From: an uncultured Pelagibacteraceae bacterium
Lineage (GTDB): Bacteria; Pseudomonadota; Alphaproteobacteria; Pelagibacterales; Pelagibacteraceae
DNA length: 34,783 nucleotides
Direction: 5' to 3'
Assembly: GCA_902550805.1 (NCBI GenBank)
Contig: CACDAL010000011.1
Location: forward strand, 1 to 34,783
Within the stretch, counting starts at the first letter, position 1, and every line of letters begins with the position of its first letter. The notes beneath the pieces are model-generated. The model was given only the letters and a program-made list of their open reading frames with translations, was not told where the DNA came from and did not search any database. The translations under genes and the position numbers were made by a program. Below are positions 15,127-23,793 of the stretch, one piece after another.

Positions 15127-15884
15127 TATTTTGCTGTCCAACCGCCATCTATAAGCAAAGATGTTCCTGTTATCATTCCAGCCGCATCTGATGCTAAAAA
15201 ACAAACTGCTGTGGCAACATCACTTTCAGTTGCCGCTTTTCCCATTGGAATATTTCCTAGAGCAAGTTTTTTAAATTTTTTATTTTTAAAGAATCTTTTT
15301 ACCATTGGAGTTTCAACAAAAGTAGGAGCTACTGCATTCACTCTTATATTTCTGGATGCAAGCTCTACACCCATTCCTTTAGTTAAACCCTCTATACCAA
15401 ATTTAGTCATATTATAAACATTTCTTCCTGTCATTCCGACATGCCCAAGTTGAGAAGACATATTGATTATAGATCCAACTCTTTTTTTATTTTTTAACAT
15501 TTTTTTTACAACTATTTGAGCTACATTGAATGCAGCTTTTAAATTTAAATCAACAATGTAATTCATGCTTTTTTGTTGTATTTTTTCAAAAGGTTCTGGA
15601 ATATTTGTTCCTGCATTATTTACCAATATATCAATTATTTTAATTTTTTTTAATTTATTTGTTAGATCTACATAATTCATTACATCGCAATTAACTTTAA
15701 TTAGTCTGCCTTTAGTTTTTTTTATATCTTTTTCTAATTTATTAAGATCAGATTGCGTTCTACTTAATCCAATAACGTTAGCACCCGCTTCTGCTAAAGC
15801 AATGGAGCAGGCTCTACCAAGACCTTTTCCTGCACCAGTTACTAATGCATATTTTTTTTTAAGATTTATTTTTTTTAAATACAT
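15126..15884 (-). CDS. Short-chain dehydrogenase/reductase (SDR)
   Basis: 252-aa classical SDR. The cofactor motif TGAGKGLG is near residues 16-23, NNAG follows the beta-4 strand, and the catalytic Ser and Tyr-x3-Lys are in NMSSQLGHVGM and YNMTKFG. The C-terminus DAAGMITGTSLLIDGGW is typical of FabG/gluconate-5-dehydrogenase-like enzymes. The residue pattern after beta-2 (LSRTQSDL) permits NADPH. It starts 2 bases after the TerC stop and its own stop overlaps the M23 start. Substrate unknown; it sits with a GMC oxidoreductase that could provide an alcohol or aldehyde intermediate. Confidence 0.87.
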   Translation of the reverse strand: MYLKKINLKKKYALVTGAGKGLGRACSIALAEAGANVIGLSRTQSDLNKLEKDIKKTKGRLIKVNCDVMNYVDLTNKLKKIKIIDILVNNAGTNIPEPFEKIQQKSMNYIVDLNLKAAFNVAQIVVKKMLKNKKRVGSIINMSSQLGHVGMTGRNVYNMTKFGIEGLTKGMGVELASRNIRVNAVAPTFVETPMVKRFFKNKKFKKLALGNIPMGKAATESDVATAVCFLASDAAGMITGTSLLIDGGWTAK

Positions 15885-15886
15885 TT

Positions 15887-16462
15887 TTATATAAATAGTT
15901 TTATATCAGTATATATCAAATCTATAGCAACAATAAGTATAGCAATTAACCCTAACCAACCTATCCATTTATATTTTTTTATCCAATTTGAAATTAAAGT
16001 TGCTGCAGTAGCCATTAATATTATTGATAAAATAAGACCAAAAACTAAAAGAACATAATGATCTCTTGCGGCGCCAGCAACACCTAATACATTATCAAGG
16101 CTCATAGTTATATCTGCTAAAATTACTGTGGTTATAGCTTTTATAAATGATGAATTATCAACTTTTATATTTTCGTTATCACTAGAACTATTTTTAATAA
16201 CATCCACATATAATTTATAACAAATATAAAGTAGAAGAATTCCTCCTACTAATCTTAGTCCAGTTATTTGAAGCAAGTAAGCTGTTAAAAGAGTAAAAAT
16301 TATTCTTAGTATTATTGCAGCTCCTATACCCCAGAAAATTATTTTTTTTCTTTGATCTAATGGAAATTTTGAAGCAACCATTCCAATGATAATCGCATTA
16401 TCACCAGCTAAAACTAAATCGATGAATACAATTTGAAAGAAAATTACTATTTGTTCTGTCAT
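15887..16462 (-). CDS. TerC/YjbE-family membrane protein
   Basis: 191-aa integral membrane protein of the TerC family with paired acidic motifs [12 protein letters not shown] near the start and [16 protein letters not shown] in the second half, the two repeats that form the ion-binding core. The loop [14 protein letters not shown] between them is hydrophilic. Relatives (Alx, MeeF/MeeY) are linked to manganese export at the inner membrane, often for metalation of exported proteins. Its ATG overlaps the GMC gene's TGA (ATGA), so the two are co-translated. The metal specificity is inferred from the family. Confidence 0.87.
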   Translation of the reverse strand: MTEQIVIFFQIVFIDLVLAGDNAIIIGMVASKFPLDQRKKIIFWGIGAAIILRIIFTLLTAYLLQITGLRLVGGILLLYICYKLYVDVIKNSSSDNENIKVDNSSFIKAITTVILADITMSLDNVLGVAGAARDHYVLLVFGLILSIILMATAATLISNWIKKYKWIGWLGLIAILIVAIDLIYTDIKLFI

Positions 16463-18075
16463 ACTTTACTATCTTCAATTATCATATCTGATGCTTTTTC
16501 TGCAATCATTATAGTTGGTGCATTGGTATTTCCAGATGTAATATTAGGCATAATAGATGCATCAACAATTCTTAAATTTTCTAATCCATGCACAGATAGT
16601 TTTTCATTAACTACAGCATCATCTCCTATGCCCATTTTACACGTACCAACCGGATGAAATATTGTTTGAGAATGTTCACTTGCTGCTCTAACTAATTCTT
16701 CATCATCAACAATATTTATACCAGGTCTATATTCTTCAGGTTCATATTTTTTAAATGTTTTAGTTTCCAGCATAATTTTTCTAACTATTTTTAAAGCTTT
16801 TGCTGCCACATCTCTATCATCTTGAGTTGATAGATAGTTCATTTTAATTTTAGGATTATCTCTACTATCTTTACTTGTAATATTAATTTCTCCTCTACTT
16901 GTAGGTCGTATGTTAGCAATAGTAGGAGTTATTCCCTCAAAATCATGCATTTTAGTTTGACCCAAAACATCCGTGCTGATTGGTTGAACATGAAACTGAA
17001 GATTTGGAGTTTCTCTTGAAGAATCACTTTTTATAAAACCGCATACTTGGCTAGCACCCATAGTCATAGGACCACTTTGATTAAAAATATACTCTAATCC
17101 AATTAAAAAATTACCAAATAAACTATTTATTTTTTTATTAAGAGATTTTAAATTTTTAACTTTATAAACTGGCCTGAACATTAAATGATCTTGTAAATTT
17201 TTTCCCACACCCTTTAGTTCATGAATTACATTTATGTTGTGTTTTTTTAATTTTTCACTATCACCAATTCCCGATACTTGTAAAATATGTGGCGATCCAA
17301 TTGAACCAGCTGATAAAATTACTTCTTTATTAGCATTCACTGTACTTAATTTATCTTTATTAAAATAATTGACACCAATGGCTTTTTTACCTTCAAAATT
17401 TATTTTTTCTACATGAGCATTAACAATTATTTTTAAATTAGACCTATTTTTTACTGGATTTAGATAACCTTTGGCAGCACTACATCTTAATTTTAATAAC
17501 TTTTGACGACTAGTAGTAAATTGAAAATAACCGATACCAAAATTATCACCCGTATTAAAATCATTAGTTCTGGGTATGCCTATTTCTTCAGCAGCATTTT
17601 GAAACTCTTCTAGCATCTTTAAATTAATTTTTTTATTTGAAACTTGAATTGGACCTTCATCATTGTGATAATCATTTTTACCAATTTCATTATTTTCAGA
17701 TTTTAAAAAATATGGAAGAACGTTATCCCATCCCCATCCAGAGTTACCTTGTTGTCTCCAGTTATCGTAGTCATTGCTCTGACCTCTAATCCACAGAAGA
17801 CCATTAATTGATGAACTACCACCTAAAGTTTTTCCTCTAGGGTATCTTATAGATCTATTGTTCATTGTTTCATCTTTTTCTGTTCTAAAACACCAATCAA
17901 CTTTAGGATTATGCATAGTTTTAAAATATCCTACCGGAATGTGTATCCATGGATAGGTATCTTTACCTCCTGCTTCTAATAAAAGGACTTTATTATTTTT
18001 AATAGAAGACAATCTATTTGCTAAAACACAACCTGCTGATCCTCCACCAATTATAATGTAATCAAAATTTTCCAT
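16459..18075 (-). CDS. GMC-family flavin alcohol/choline dehydrogenase-like
   Basis: 538-aa glucose-methanol-choline oxidoreductase. The FAD motif [17 protein letters not shown] is at about residues 7-23, GMC signature 1 is [18 protein letters not shown] and signature 2 is [15 protein letters not shown]. The active-site histidine lies in [12 protein letters not shown] and the partner Asn in [14 protein letters not shown]. Length matches choline dehydrogenase (BetA) and AlkJ-like alcohol dehydrogenases, and the sequence cannot decide between them; no betaine aldehyde dehydrogenase is adjacent. First gene of the six-gene minus-strand operon, divergent from mmsB. Confidence 0.87.
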   Translation of the reverse strand: MENFDYIIIGGGSAGCVLANRLSSIKNNKVLLLEAGGKDTYPWIHIPVGYFKTMHNPKVDWCFRTEKDETMNNRSIRYPRGKTLGGSSSINGLLWIRGQSNDYDNWRQQGNSGWGWDNVLPYFLKSENNEIGKNDYHNDEGPIQVSNKKINLKMLEEFQNAAEEIGIPRTNDFNTGDNFGIGYFQFTTSRQKLLKLRCSAAKGYLNPVKNRSNLKIIVNAHVEKINFEGKKAIGVNYFNKDKLSTVNANKEVILSAGSIGSPHILQVSGIGDSEKLKKHNINVIHELKGVGKNLQDHLMFRPVYKVKNLKSLNKKINSLFGNFLIGLEYIFNQSGPMTMGASQVCGFIKSDSSRETPNLQFHVQPISTDVLGQTKMHDFEGITPTIANIRPTSRGEINITSKDSRDNPKIKMNYLSTQDDRDVAAKALKIVRKIMLETKTFKKYEPEEYRPGINIVDDEELVRAASEHSQTIFHPVGTCKMGIGDDAVVNEKLSVHGLENLRIVDASIMPNITSGNTNAPTIMIAEKASDMIIEDSKV

Positions 18076-18098
18076 AAATTATTATATCTTATTAATAT

Positions 18099-18120
18099 AT
18101 AGATAAATTTAAATATCTAT
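18099..18120. promoter_or_regulatory. Inverted repeat in the GMC-mmsB divergent region
   Basis: ATAGATA and TATCTAT form a perfect 7-bp inverted repeat with 8 bases between them. It lies midway in the 91-base region between two divergent genes, so an operator shared by both is possible. The base composition makes chance occurrence quite likely. Confidence 0.25.
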
Positions 18121-18166
18121 GATTTATTTTTTAAGATAAGATTATTTTTAAGAAATTAATAATATT

Positions 18167-19102
18167 ATGTCAGACAAAATTGCGTTTATTGGAATTGGCA
18201 ACATGGGGTTACCCATGGCAAAAAATTTAATGGATGCTGGAAAAAAAGTAAAAGTTTTTGACGTTTCTAGTTTAATGATTGATAAAGCTAAAAATGAAAA
18301 TTTAGAAGTTGCTGAAAATATTGATAGTTTAATTAATCAAGATCTTTCATTTGTAATCACTATGCTTCCAGAAGGTAAAAATTCAGAAGAGGTTTATTTA
18401 GGCGAAAATGGAATAATAAAAAAAGTTCCAAAAAATTGTTTATTAATAGATTGTTCAACAATTGATATCGAGACATCGATAAAAATTGGAAAAAAAGCTA
18501 GAGAAGAAAAAATCAAAATGATTGATGCTCCAGTAAGTGGTGGAGTTATGGGTGCAATAAAAGCTACATTGAATATTATGGTAGGAGGAACAAAAGAAGC
18601 CTTTGATATTGCTTTACCTATATTAAAGCTTATGGGAAAAAATATATTTCATGCTGGTGAAACAGGTTGCGGAAATGGAGCAAAAATTTGCAACAATATG
18701 TCACTAGGGATAACAATGATTGCCGCATCCGAGTCTTTAATGTTAGCTAAAAGATTAAATATTGATGTTAAAAAAGTTCATGAAATAATGAAAAGTGCTT
18801 CAGGTAATAGTTGGCCAATTTCAGTCTATCCACCTGTACCAGGACTGATTGAAGGAACTCCTTCAAACAATAATTATCGTCCTGGTTTTTCAACAGCCAT
18901 GATGACTAAAGATTTAAAACTAGCTAATCAAATTTCCAAATCTGTAAAAGCAAAAACACCACTTGGAGAAAAAGCATTAACAATTTATAATGATTTTTGT
19001 GAAAAGGGTTATTCAAATACTGATTTTTCTGCGATTTCTAAATTAATAGGTGATGAAGTTTGGAATTATTCTATAGATAAAAATGAAGAAGAGGATAATT
19101 AA
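18167..19102 (+). CDS. mmsB: 3-hydroxyisobutyrate dehydrogenase-like beta-hydroxyacid dehydrogenase
   Basis: 311-aa NAD(P)-dependent beta-hydroxyacid dehydrogenase. The signature FIGIGNMGLPMAKNL is at residues 7-21; DAPVSGGVMGA is the substrate loop and K173 in NGAKICNN is the catalytic lysine. YPPVPGLIEGTPSNNNY and GFSTAMMTKDLKLA match the segment characteristic of true 3-hydroxyisobutyrate dehydrogenases (valine breakdown) better than tartronate-semialdehyde or sulfolactaldehyde reductases. A related hydroxyacid substrate is still possible. It lies 94 bases upstream of the TRAP transporter genes, which may import its substrate. Confidence 0.8.
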   Translation: MSDKIAFIGIGNMGLPMAKNLMDAGKKVKVFDVSSLMIDKAKNENLEVAENIDSLINQDLSFVITMLPEGKNSEEVYLGENGIIKKVPKNCLLIDCSTIDIETSIKIGKKAREEKIKMIDAPVSGGVMGAIKATLNIMVGGTKEAFDIALPILKLMGKNIFHAGETGCGNGAKICNNMSLGITMIAASESLMLAKRLNIDVKKVHEIMKSASGNSWPISVYPPVPGLIEGTPSNNNYRPGFSTAMMTKDLKLANQISKSVKAKTPLGEKALTIYNDFCEKGYSNTDFSAISKLIGDEVWNYSIDKNEEEDN

Positions 19103-19196
19103 ACTATAAGTTGTATTTATTTAAATATTAGTTTTCAATAACTATTAATTTATGCTTTATTTCCTTTTTTTTAATTAAAACAAAAGAGGGAAAACA

Positions 19197-20291
19197 ATGA
19201 AAAAAATCATTTCAACGTTATTTGCAATTACTTTAGTTTTTGGATTTATATCTAATGCTAATGCTGCAAAAACATTAAAATGCCAAACTGTTATCAGTGC
19301 AAAAGCTGATGAAGTTGTTATGTTAAAAGACTTCACAGATACAGTTACTGCTTTAACTGGAGGTTCACTTAAGTTTGAAATTATGCCTGCTGGAACTGTA
19401 GTTGGAGTTAAAGAAACTCTAGATGCTGTAGACAAAGGTTTAATTGATTGCGGATTTGCTTGGACACACTATTGGTCAGGAGATCACCCAGCTGCGATGT
19501 TATTTGGTTCGCCAGTTGCTGGAGCAGGAGTAGGAATTGATAACTTAGCATTCTTATCTTGGTTTCAATATGGTGGTGGAAAAGAATTATATGATCAACT
19601 ATGGTCAGAAATGGGAAGAGACATAAAAGGATTTATGCTTCAACCAGTTGGACCAGAAGCTTTAGGTTGGTTTCCAAAACCAATTAAAGACATGGCTGAC
19701 TTTAGAACTTATAAGTTTAGAACTCCTCCGGGAATTCCAGGACAAACTTACAAAGATATCGGTATAGCTTCTGTTGCTATGGGAGGTGGAGATATTCTTC
19801 CAGCTCTTCAAGCAGGAACAATCGATGCTGCTGAATGGTGTTGTCCAAAACCTGATTTAGTATTTGGTTTCTACAAAGTTCTAAAACATTATTACTTACA
19901 AGGTTTACACCAAGTAGTGGTTAATGCTGATTTTTACATGACTGGAAAAACATATAATGGTTTAACTGATCATGAGAAAAAATCTCTTGAAGTTGCAGCT
20001 AATGCATCTTTAGCAAAATCATTAAGCTACAGAATATACGAAAATGGTAAAGCTCTTGCTGAGTTAACAACTAAGCATGGTGTTATATTAGAAGACACTC
20101 CTTCAGATTATTTTAAGGAGTATATGGCAGCAGCTAAAGCTACTTTGAATAAAAATGCAGCTAAAAATGCATTCTTTAAACAAGTTTGGGATTCCCAAAA
20201 AGCTTTTGCTGATATAGCTGTTCCTTTCTGGAGTGGTGCTCAAATGTCTAATGCTAAGCTAGGAATGGCTCACGCAGCGACTTTGAAGTAA
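19197..20291 (+). CDS. dctP: TRAP transporter substrate-binding protein (DctP/TakP-like)
   Basis: 364-aa periplasmic solute-binding protein. The signal peptide KKIISTLFAITLVFGFISNANA ends at an Ala-x-Ala site. An AGAGGG-type Shine-Dalgarno lies 8 bases before ATG 19197, the strongest in the window, consistent with high expression. The sequence KFRTPPGIPGQTYKDIG carries the conserved substrate-carboxylate Arg region, and DAAEWCCPKPDLVFGFYKV resembles the 2-oxoacid-binding TakP branch (DAAEW). The ligand is therefore probably a carboxylate, but unproven. Partners dctQ and dctM follow after a hairpin terminator. Confidence 0.9.
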   Translation: MKKIISTLFAITLVFGFISNANAAKTLKCQTVISAKADEVVMLKDFTDTVTALTGGSLKFEIMPAGTVVGVKETLDAVDKGLIDCGFAWTHYWSGDHPAAMLFGSPVAGAGVGIDNLAFLSWFQYGGGKELYDQLWSEMGRDIKGFMLQPVGPEALGWFPKPIKDMADFRTYKFRTPPGIPGQTYKDIGIASVAMGGGDILPALQAGTIDAAEWCCPKPDLVFGFYKVLKHYYLQGLHQVVVNADFYMTGKTYNGLTDHEKKSLEVAANASLAKSLSYRIYENGKALAELTTKHGVILEDTPSDYFKEYMAAAKATLNKNAAKNAFFKQVWDSQKAFADIAVPFWSGAQMSNAKLGMAHAATLK

Positions 20292-20314
20292 TATAGTTTT
20301 AATATAAAACTATA
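20292..20314 (+). other. AT-rich hairpin right after dctP
   Basis: TATAGTTTT (20292-20300) and AAAACTATA (20306-20314) form a perfect 9-bp stem with a 5-base loop starting on the base after the dctP stop codon. It is not followed by a T run and is distinct from the GC-richer terminator 10 bases downstream. It may protect the dctP message from 3' exonucleases. Confidence 0.5.
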
Positions 20315-20324
20315 ATTAAATTTG

Positions 20325-20360
20325 AATAAAGCGGACTTTTTTAGTCCGCTTTATTTTTTT
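20325..20360 (+). terminator. Strong intrinsic terminator between dctP and dctQ
   Basis: AATAAAGCGGACT (20325-20337) pairs perfectly with AGTCCGCTTTATT (20343-20355) around a TTTTT loop, and a T tract runs on to 20360. The GCGGACT core gives it much more stability than anything else in this AT-rich region. It should stop most transcripts after dctP and let a fraction read into dctQM, raising binding protein over membrane subunits, as is common in TRAP and ABC operons. Confidence 0.88.
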
Positions 20361-20370
20361 AAAAGTATTT

Positions 20371-20982
20371 ATGGTTAAAAAATCTAGTAGACTGGATATT
20401 TCCGATGAAATGATTGCTGAACGAAGAAAAGGTTCAGTTAAAATGCCCAAAGATATGCCTAAATGGATGGCAAAATCAATTTTATCAATTGATAAATTTA
20501 GCAAGTGGACAGGAAATATCGTTTGTTGGATTTTGATGCCGTTAATTCTTGCAATGACTTACGAGGTTTTTGCAAGAAAGTTATTTTTAGCCCCTACAAT
20601 TTGGGCTTACGATATTAGTAGATTTCTTTATGGTGCGTTATTTATGTTGGGTGCAGGTTATGCACTGTCAAAAGGAGTTCACATAAGAGCGGATTTTTTA
20701 TACAGAAATTTTAAAGTTAAAAATCAAGGTTTAATTGATTTTGTTTTATATATTATATTTTATTTTCCAGGACTAATTGTGTTTCTTTATATGACAACTG
20801 GATTTCTTCAGGAGTCAATAATGAGAGGTGAAAGAGGAATGGATACTACATGGATGCCATATATGTGGCCAATCAAATCGTGTTTATGGTTTGGTATTAT
20901 TTTTCTTTTAGTTCAAGGAATATCAGAACTATTTAAGAGCTATTACGCAATGACAAAAGGAAAGTGGCCGGGTGATAAATGA
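20371..20982 (+). CDS. dctQ: TRAP transporter small permease subunit (DctQ)
   Basis: 203-aa inner-membrane subunit with four predicted helices: IVCWILMPLILAMTYEVFARK, IWAYDISRFLYGALFMLGAGYAL-like, LIDFVLYIIFYFPGLIVFL and a last one around LWFGIIFLLVQGI. The order FARKLFLAPTIWAYD and YALSKGVHIRADF is characteristic of DctQ. It has an unusually long polar N-terminus of about 45 residues. ATG 20371 begins 10 bases after the terminator T tract and has no clear ribosome site. The stop overlaps the dctM start as ATGA. It stabilises DctM in the Na+-driven transporter. Confidence 0.88.
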   Translation: MVKKSSRLDISDEMIAERRKGSVKMPKDMPKWMAKSILSIDKFSKWTGNIVCWILMPLILAMTYEVFARKLFLAPTIWAYDISRFLYGALFMLGAGYALSKGVHIRADFLYRNFKVKNQGLIDFVLYIIFYFPGLIVFLYMTTGFLQESIMRGERGMDTTWMPYMWPIKSCLWFGIIFLLVQGISELFKSYYAMTKGKWPGDK

Positions 20983-22313
20983 TTTCTGAGTTGATTGATC
21001 CAGCTATATTAGGTTTTATTTTAATTGGAGTAATGCTTTTCTCTATATTTGTTGGTTTTCCAATTTCTTTTACATTGATATTTTTAGGATTTGTATTTGG
21101 TTACCTTGGATTTGGTAAATTAGTCTTTTATTTAATGACTTTACAGTTCTCAATGGTGATGACCGAACAAACCCTAGCCGCCGTACCCCTCTTTGTATTT
21201 ATGGGAATAATGATGGAGCAAGCGGGTCTAATGGAAAGATTATTTTCCGCTTTCCAACTCATGTTAGCAAAAGTTAGGGGTTCATTGTATTATGCTGTAC
21301 TTTTTGTTTCAGTAATTTTTGCTGCAGCTACAGGAATAGTAGGAGCTTCAGTTACAATTTTAGGAATTATGGCCGCTAAATCTATGAACAGATCTGGCTA
21401 TGACGTTAAATTGGCAGCAGGAACAATTACAGCAGGTGGAACTTTAGGAATTTTAATACCTCCAAGTATTATGCTTGTAGTTATGGGTCCAATAATGGAA
21501 ATTCCTGTAATAGATTTGTTTGCTGCTGCTATTCTTCCAGGGGTTTTACTTGCTAGTTTGTATGCTGCTTATACAACAATTAGATGCATGATGAATCCAA
21601 AATTAGGACCACCTTTGCCAAAAAGTATGAGAGCAACAAGCATGAAGACTGTTTGGAAAGAATTTTTTCTTGGTCTAGTACCTCCTGCAGCATTAGTATT
21701 TTCAGCTCTAGGAAGTATATTGTTAGGTTTTGCAACTCCAACTGAAGCAGCTGGTTGTGGTGCAATGGGTGCATTATTGTTATCTCTTGCTTATAAAAAG
21801 TTAACTCTTAAAAAACTTCAAGATGCTTTAGTTAAGACATTAGAAATTTCTGCACTAATTATGGTTTTAGTTGCTGCATCTAACTTTTTTGGAGCAGTTT
21901 TTGCAAGGCTTGGCACTCCAATGCTTCTTACTGAATTTTTATTATCTTTAGAAATGAATAGGTATTTAATTTTAGCTATAATTATGGGAGTAATATTTTT
22001 ATTAGGTTGGCCTTTAGAGTGGGTGCCCATAGTTATGATTATAGTGCCAATAATATTGCCATTAGTAGAAGCTTTAGGCTTTAATTTAACTTGGTTTGCA
22101 ATTCTTGTTGCTGTAAATCTCCAGACCGCCTGGCTATCTCCACCAGTGGCACTATCAGCTTATTTTTTAAAAGGCGTTGTTCCCGAGTGGGATTTAAAAG
22201 ATATTTATCTTGGTATGATGCAATTTATGGTGCTCCAGGTTATTGGTTTGATAATAATAATAGTATTTCCAAAAATTGTACTTTGGCTACCAACAGTCTT
22301 ATATGGACAGTAA
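20979..22313 (+). CDS. dctM: TRAP transporter large permease subunit (DctM)
   Basis: 444-aa membrane protein with about 12 helices forming the elevator-type transport domain of a sodium-dependent TRAP system. Family segments include VGFPISFTLIFLGF, LFVFMGIMMEQAGLMERLF, GTITAGGTLGILIPPSIMLV, GFATPTEAAGCGAMGALL and LQTAWLSPPVALSAYFLKG. Length is usual. Four bases overlap dctQ (ATGA), so both are produced in a fixed ratio. The NCS1 permease gene follows after 26 bases on the same strand. Confidence 0.92.
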   Translation: MISELIDPAILGFILIGVMLFSIFVGFPISFTLIFLGFVFGYLGFGKLVFYLMTLQFSMVMTEQTLAAVPLFVFMGIMMEQAGLMERLFSAFQLMLAKVRGSLYYAVLFVSVIFAAATGIVGASVTILGIMAAKSMNRSGYDVKLAAGTITAGGTLGILIPPSIMLVVMGPIMEIPVIDLFAAAILPGVLLASLYAAYTTIRCMMNPKLGPPLPKSMRATSMKTVWKEFFLGLVPPAALVFSALGSILLGFATPTEAAGCGAMGALLLSLAYKKLTLKKLQDALVKTLEISALIMVLVAASNFFGAVFARLGTPMLLTEFLLSLEMNRYLILAIIMGVIFLLGWPLEWVPIVMIIVPIILPLVEALGFNLTWFAILVAVNLQTAWLSPPVALSAYFLKGVVPEWDLKDIYLGMMQFMVLQVIGLIIIIVFPKIVLWLPTVLYGQ

Positions 22314-22339
22314 AAAATATTTGTTTAATATGAAAATCT

Positions 22340-23791
22340 GTGAGTCAGAATATAGAATTAAAAAACTTTGAGCTAGCAGCTGTAAATCCCAGCAATAAGA
22401 CTTGGGGAATTAGTGATTTATTTTGTTTTTGGGCTAATAATATTCAAACAGTTGTTGGCTTTTCTCTTATAGCTTCTCTTTATCTAATATACGATCTAAA
22501 TTCAGGAGTTGTTTTATTAGGTTCGTTAATAGCATCTATGTTGATTTATATATTTGTAAATTTGATTGGCCATCCTTCGCAAAAACACGGTATGCCAATG
22601 CCAGTAATGCTTAGAATGTCTATGGGACTTAGTGGAGCAAAATATATAGCTTTATTAAGAGCTCTTGTTGGAATATTTATGTTTGGAGTTCAAACATTTT
22701 TTATTTCAAAATCAATTGTATACTTAATTAGAATTTTTATTCATTTTAATTTGGGCAATCAAGTACTGGAAGGTGATATATTTTTAACCTTTTTTCTTGG
22801 TTTAAATATTATTGATTGGATAAGTTTAGTATTAACTTTTTATATTCAATATCTAATTTTTACCAACGGGCAAAGATTTAATAAAAGTTTTTTAAAATTT
22901 TCAGCATTATTTGTTTATATAGGATTATTGATTTTTTTTATTATTATAATTTCAGAGAATTTTAATGAAGTTTTTCAATCTCTTAAATTAAGCTCTAACA
23001 CAAATAATATGATTGCTAAATCAAATATAGTGCCACTTGTAGGAGTCACAGGTACAGTATTTGCGTATTTTTCTATTATTATTATTAACTTTGGTGACTT
23101 TTCAAGATATGTAAAAACTTCAGAAGATCTAAAATTAGGTAACTTTAGTTTATTATTAAATATGGTTTTATTTTCCTTTTTATCCACAACACTAGTTATT
23201 GGAGCAGATATTGTTTTAAATAAAAACCTTATTGGAGTTGATCAATTACTTACTAAACCTTTAGATATAATTGGAAAATTAGATAATACATATTTAACTG
23301 TAGTTGCTTTAATTTTCATTTTATTTTCTTCAGTCTCCACTAATTTAATAACCAATTATGTGCCATCTCAGAATGCTTTCATAAACTTTATTCCAAAAAA
23401 TTTAGATTTGAAAAGTGCTGGAATGTTAATTTTTTTATTTGGTTTGATTATTGCAGGTTTATGGCCATCAATCTTAAGTCAAATAGGAATAATTTATATA
23501 ATTAATTCTATAACATCATTATTTGGTCCTATTTTTGGAATTATGATTGCTGACTACTATTTAATAAAAAAAGAAACTGTAAATCATAAAGATTTATTTT
23601 ATTTTAGAGAAAATAATATTTATCATTATTCTAATGGATGGAATTATAAAGCGTTATATTCTATGTTAATAGGATTTATATTTTCATTTTCTATTTTATG
23701 GAATTATAGTTTAGCTGATATGAAATCATTTTCATGGATTATAGGTTTTTTTATTTCATATATTATTTACTATTTTCTTAACAAGGAATAA
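22340..23791 (+). CDS. NCS1 nucleobase/cation symporter family permease
   Basis: 483-aa polytopic transporter with about 12 helices. The NCS1 pattern is seen as NKTWGISDLFCFWANNIQT, a GHPSQKHGMPMPVMLRMSMG loop, and RALVGIFMFGVQTFF, followed by FGDFSRYVKT. Members carry purines, cytosine, allantoin, hydantoin or thiamine with H+ or Na+. The start is GTG 22340; an ATG at 22330 is in another frame and soon stops. No purine or pyrimidine catabolic gene is nearby, so the substrate is unknown. The next gene begins two bases after its stop, implying a functional link with the zinc dehydrogenase. Confidence 0.83.
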   Translation: MSQNIELKNFELAAVNPSNKTWGISDLFCFWANNIQTVVGFSLIASLYLIYDLNSGVVLLGSLIASMLIYIFVNLIGHPSQKHGMPMPVMLRMSMGLSGAKYIALLRALVGIFMFGVQTFFISKSIVYLIRIFIHFNLGNQVLEGDIFLTFFLGLNIIDWISLVLTFYIQYLIFTNGQRFNKSFLKFSALFVYIGLLIFFIIIISENFNEVFQSLKLSSNTNNMIAKSNIVPLVGVTGTVFAYFSIIIINFGDFSRYVKTSEDLKLGNFSLLLNMVLFSFLSTTLVIGADIVLNKNLIGVDQLLTKPLDIIGKLDNTYLTVVALIFILFSSVSTNLITNYVPSQNAFINFIPKNLDLKSAGMLIFLFGLIIAGLWPSILSQIGIIYIINSITSLFGPIFGIMIADYYLIKKETVNHKDLFYFRENNIYHYSNGWNYKALYSMLIGFIFSFSILWNYSLADMKSFSWIIGFFISYIIYYFLNKE

Positions 23792-23793
23792 TC

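Noticed and set aside
18167..19102. Sulfolactaldehyde reductase (YihU-like) as the role of the beta-hydroxyacid dehydrogenase
   Set aside because: It was tempting because of the sulfonate genes, but the YPPVPGLIEGTPSNNNY segment fits 3-hydroxyisobutyrate dehydrogenase and the gene is 10 kb from suy/xsc.
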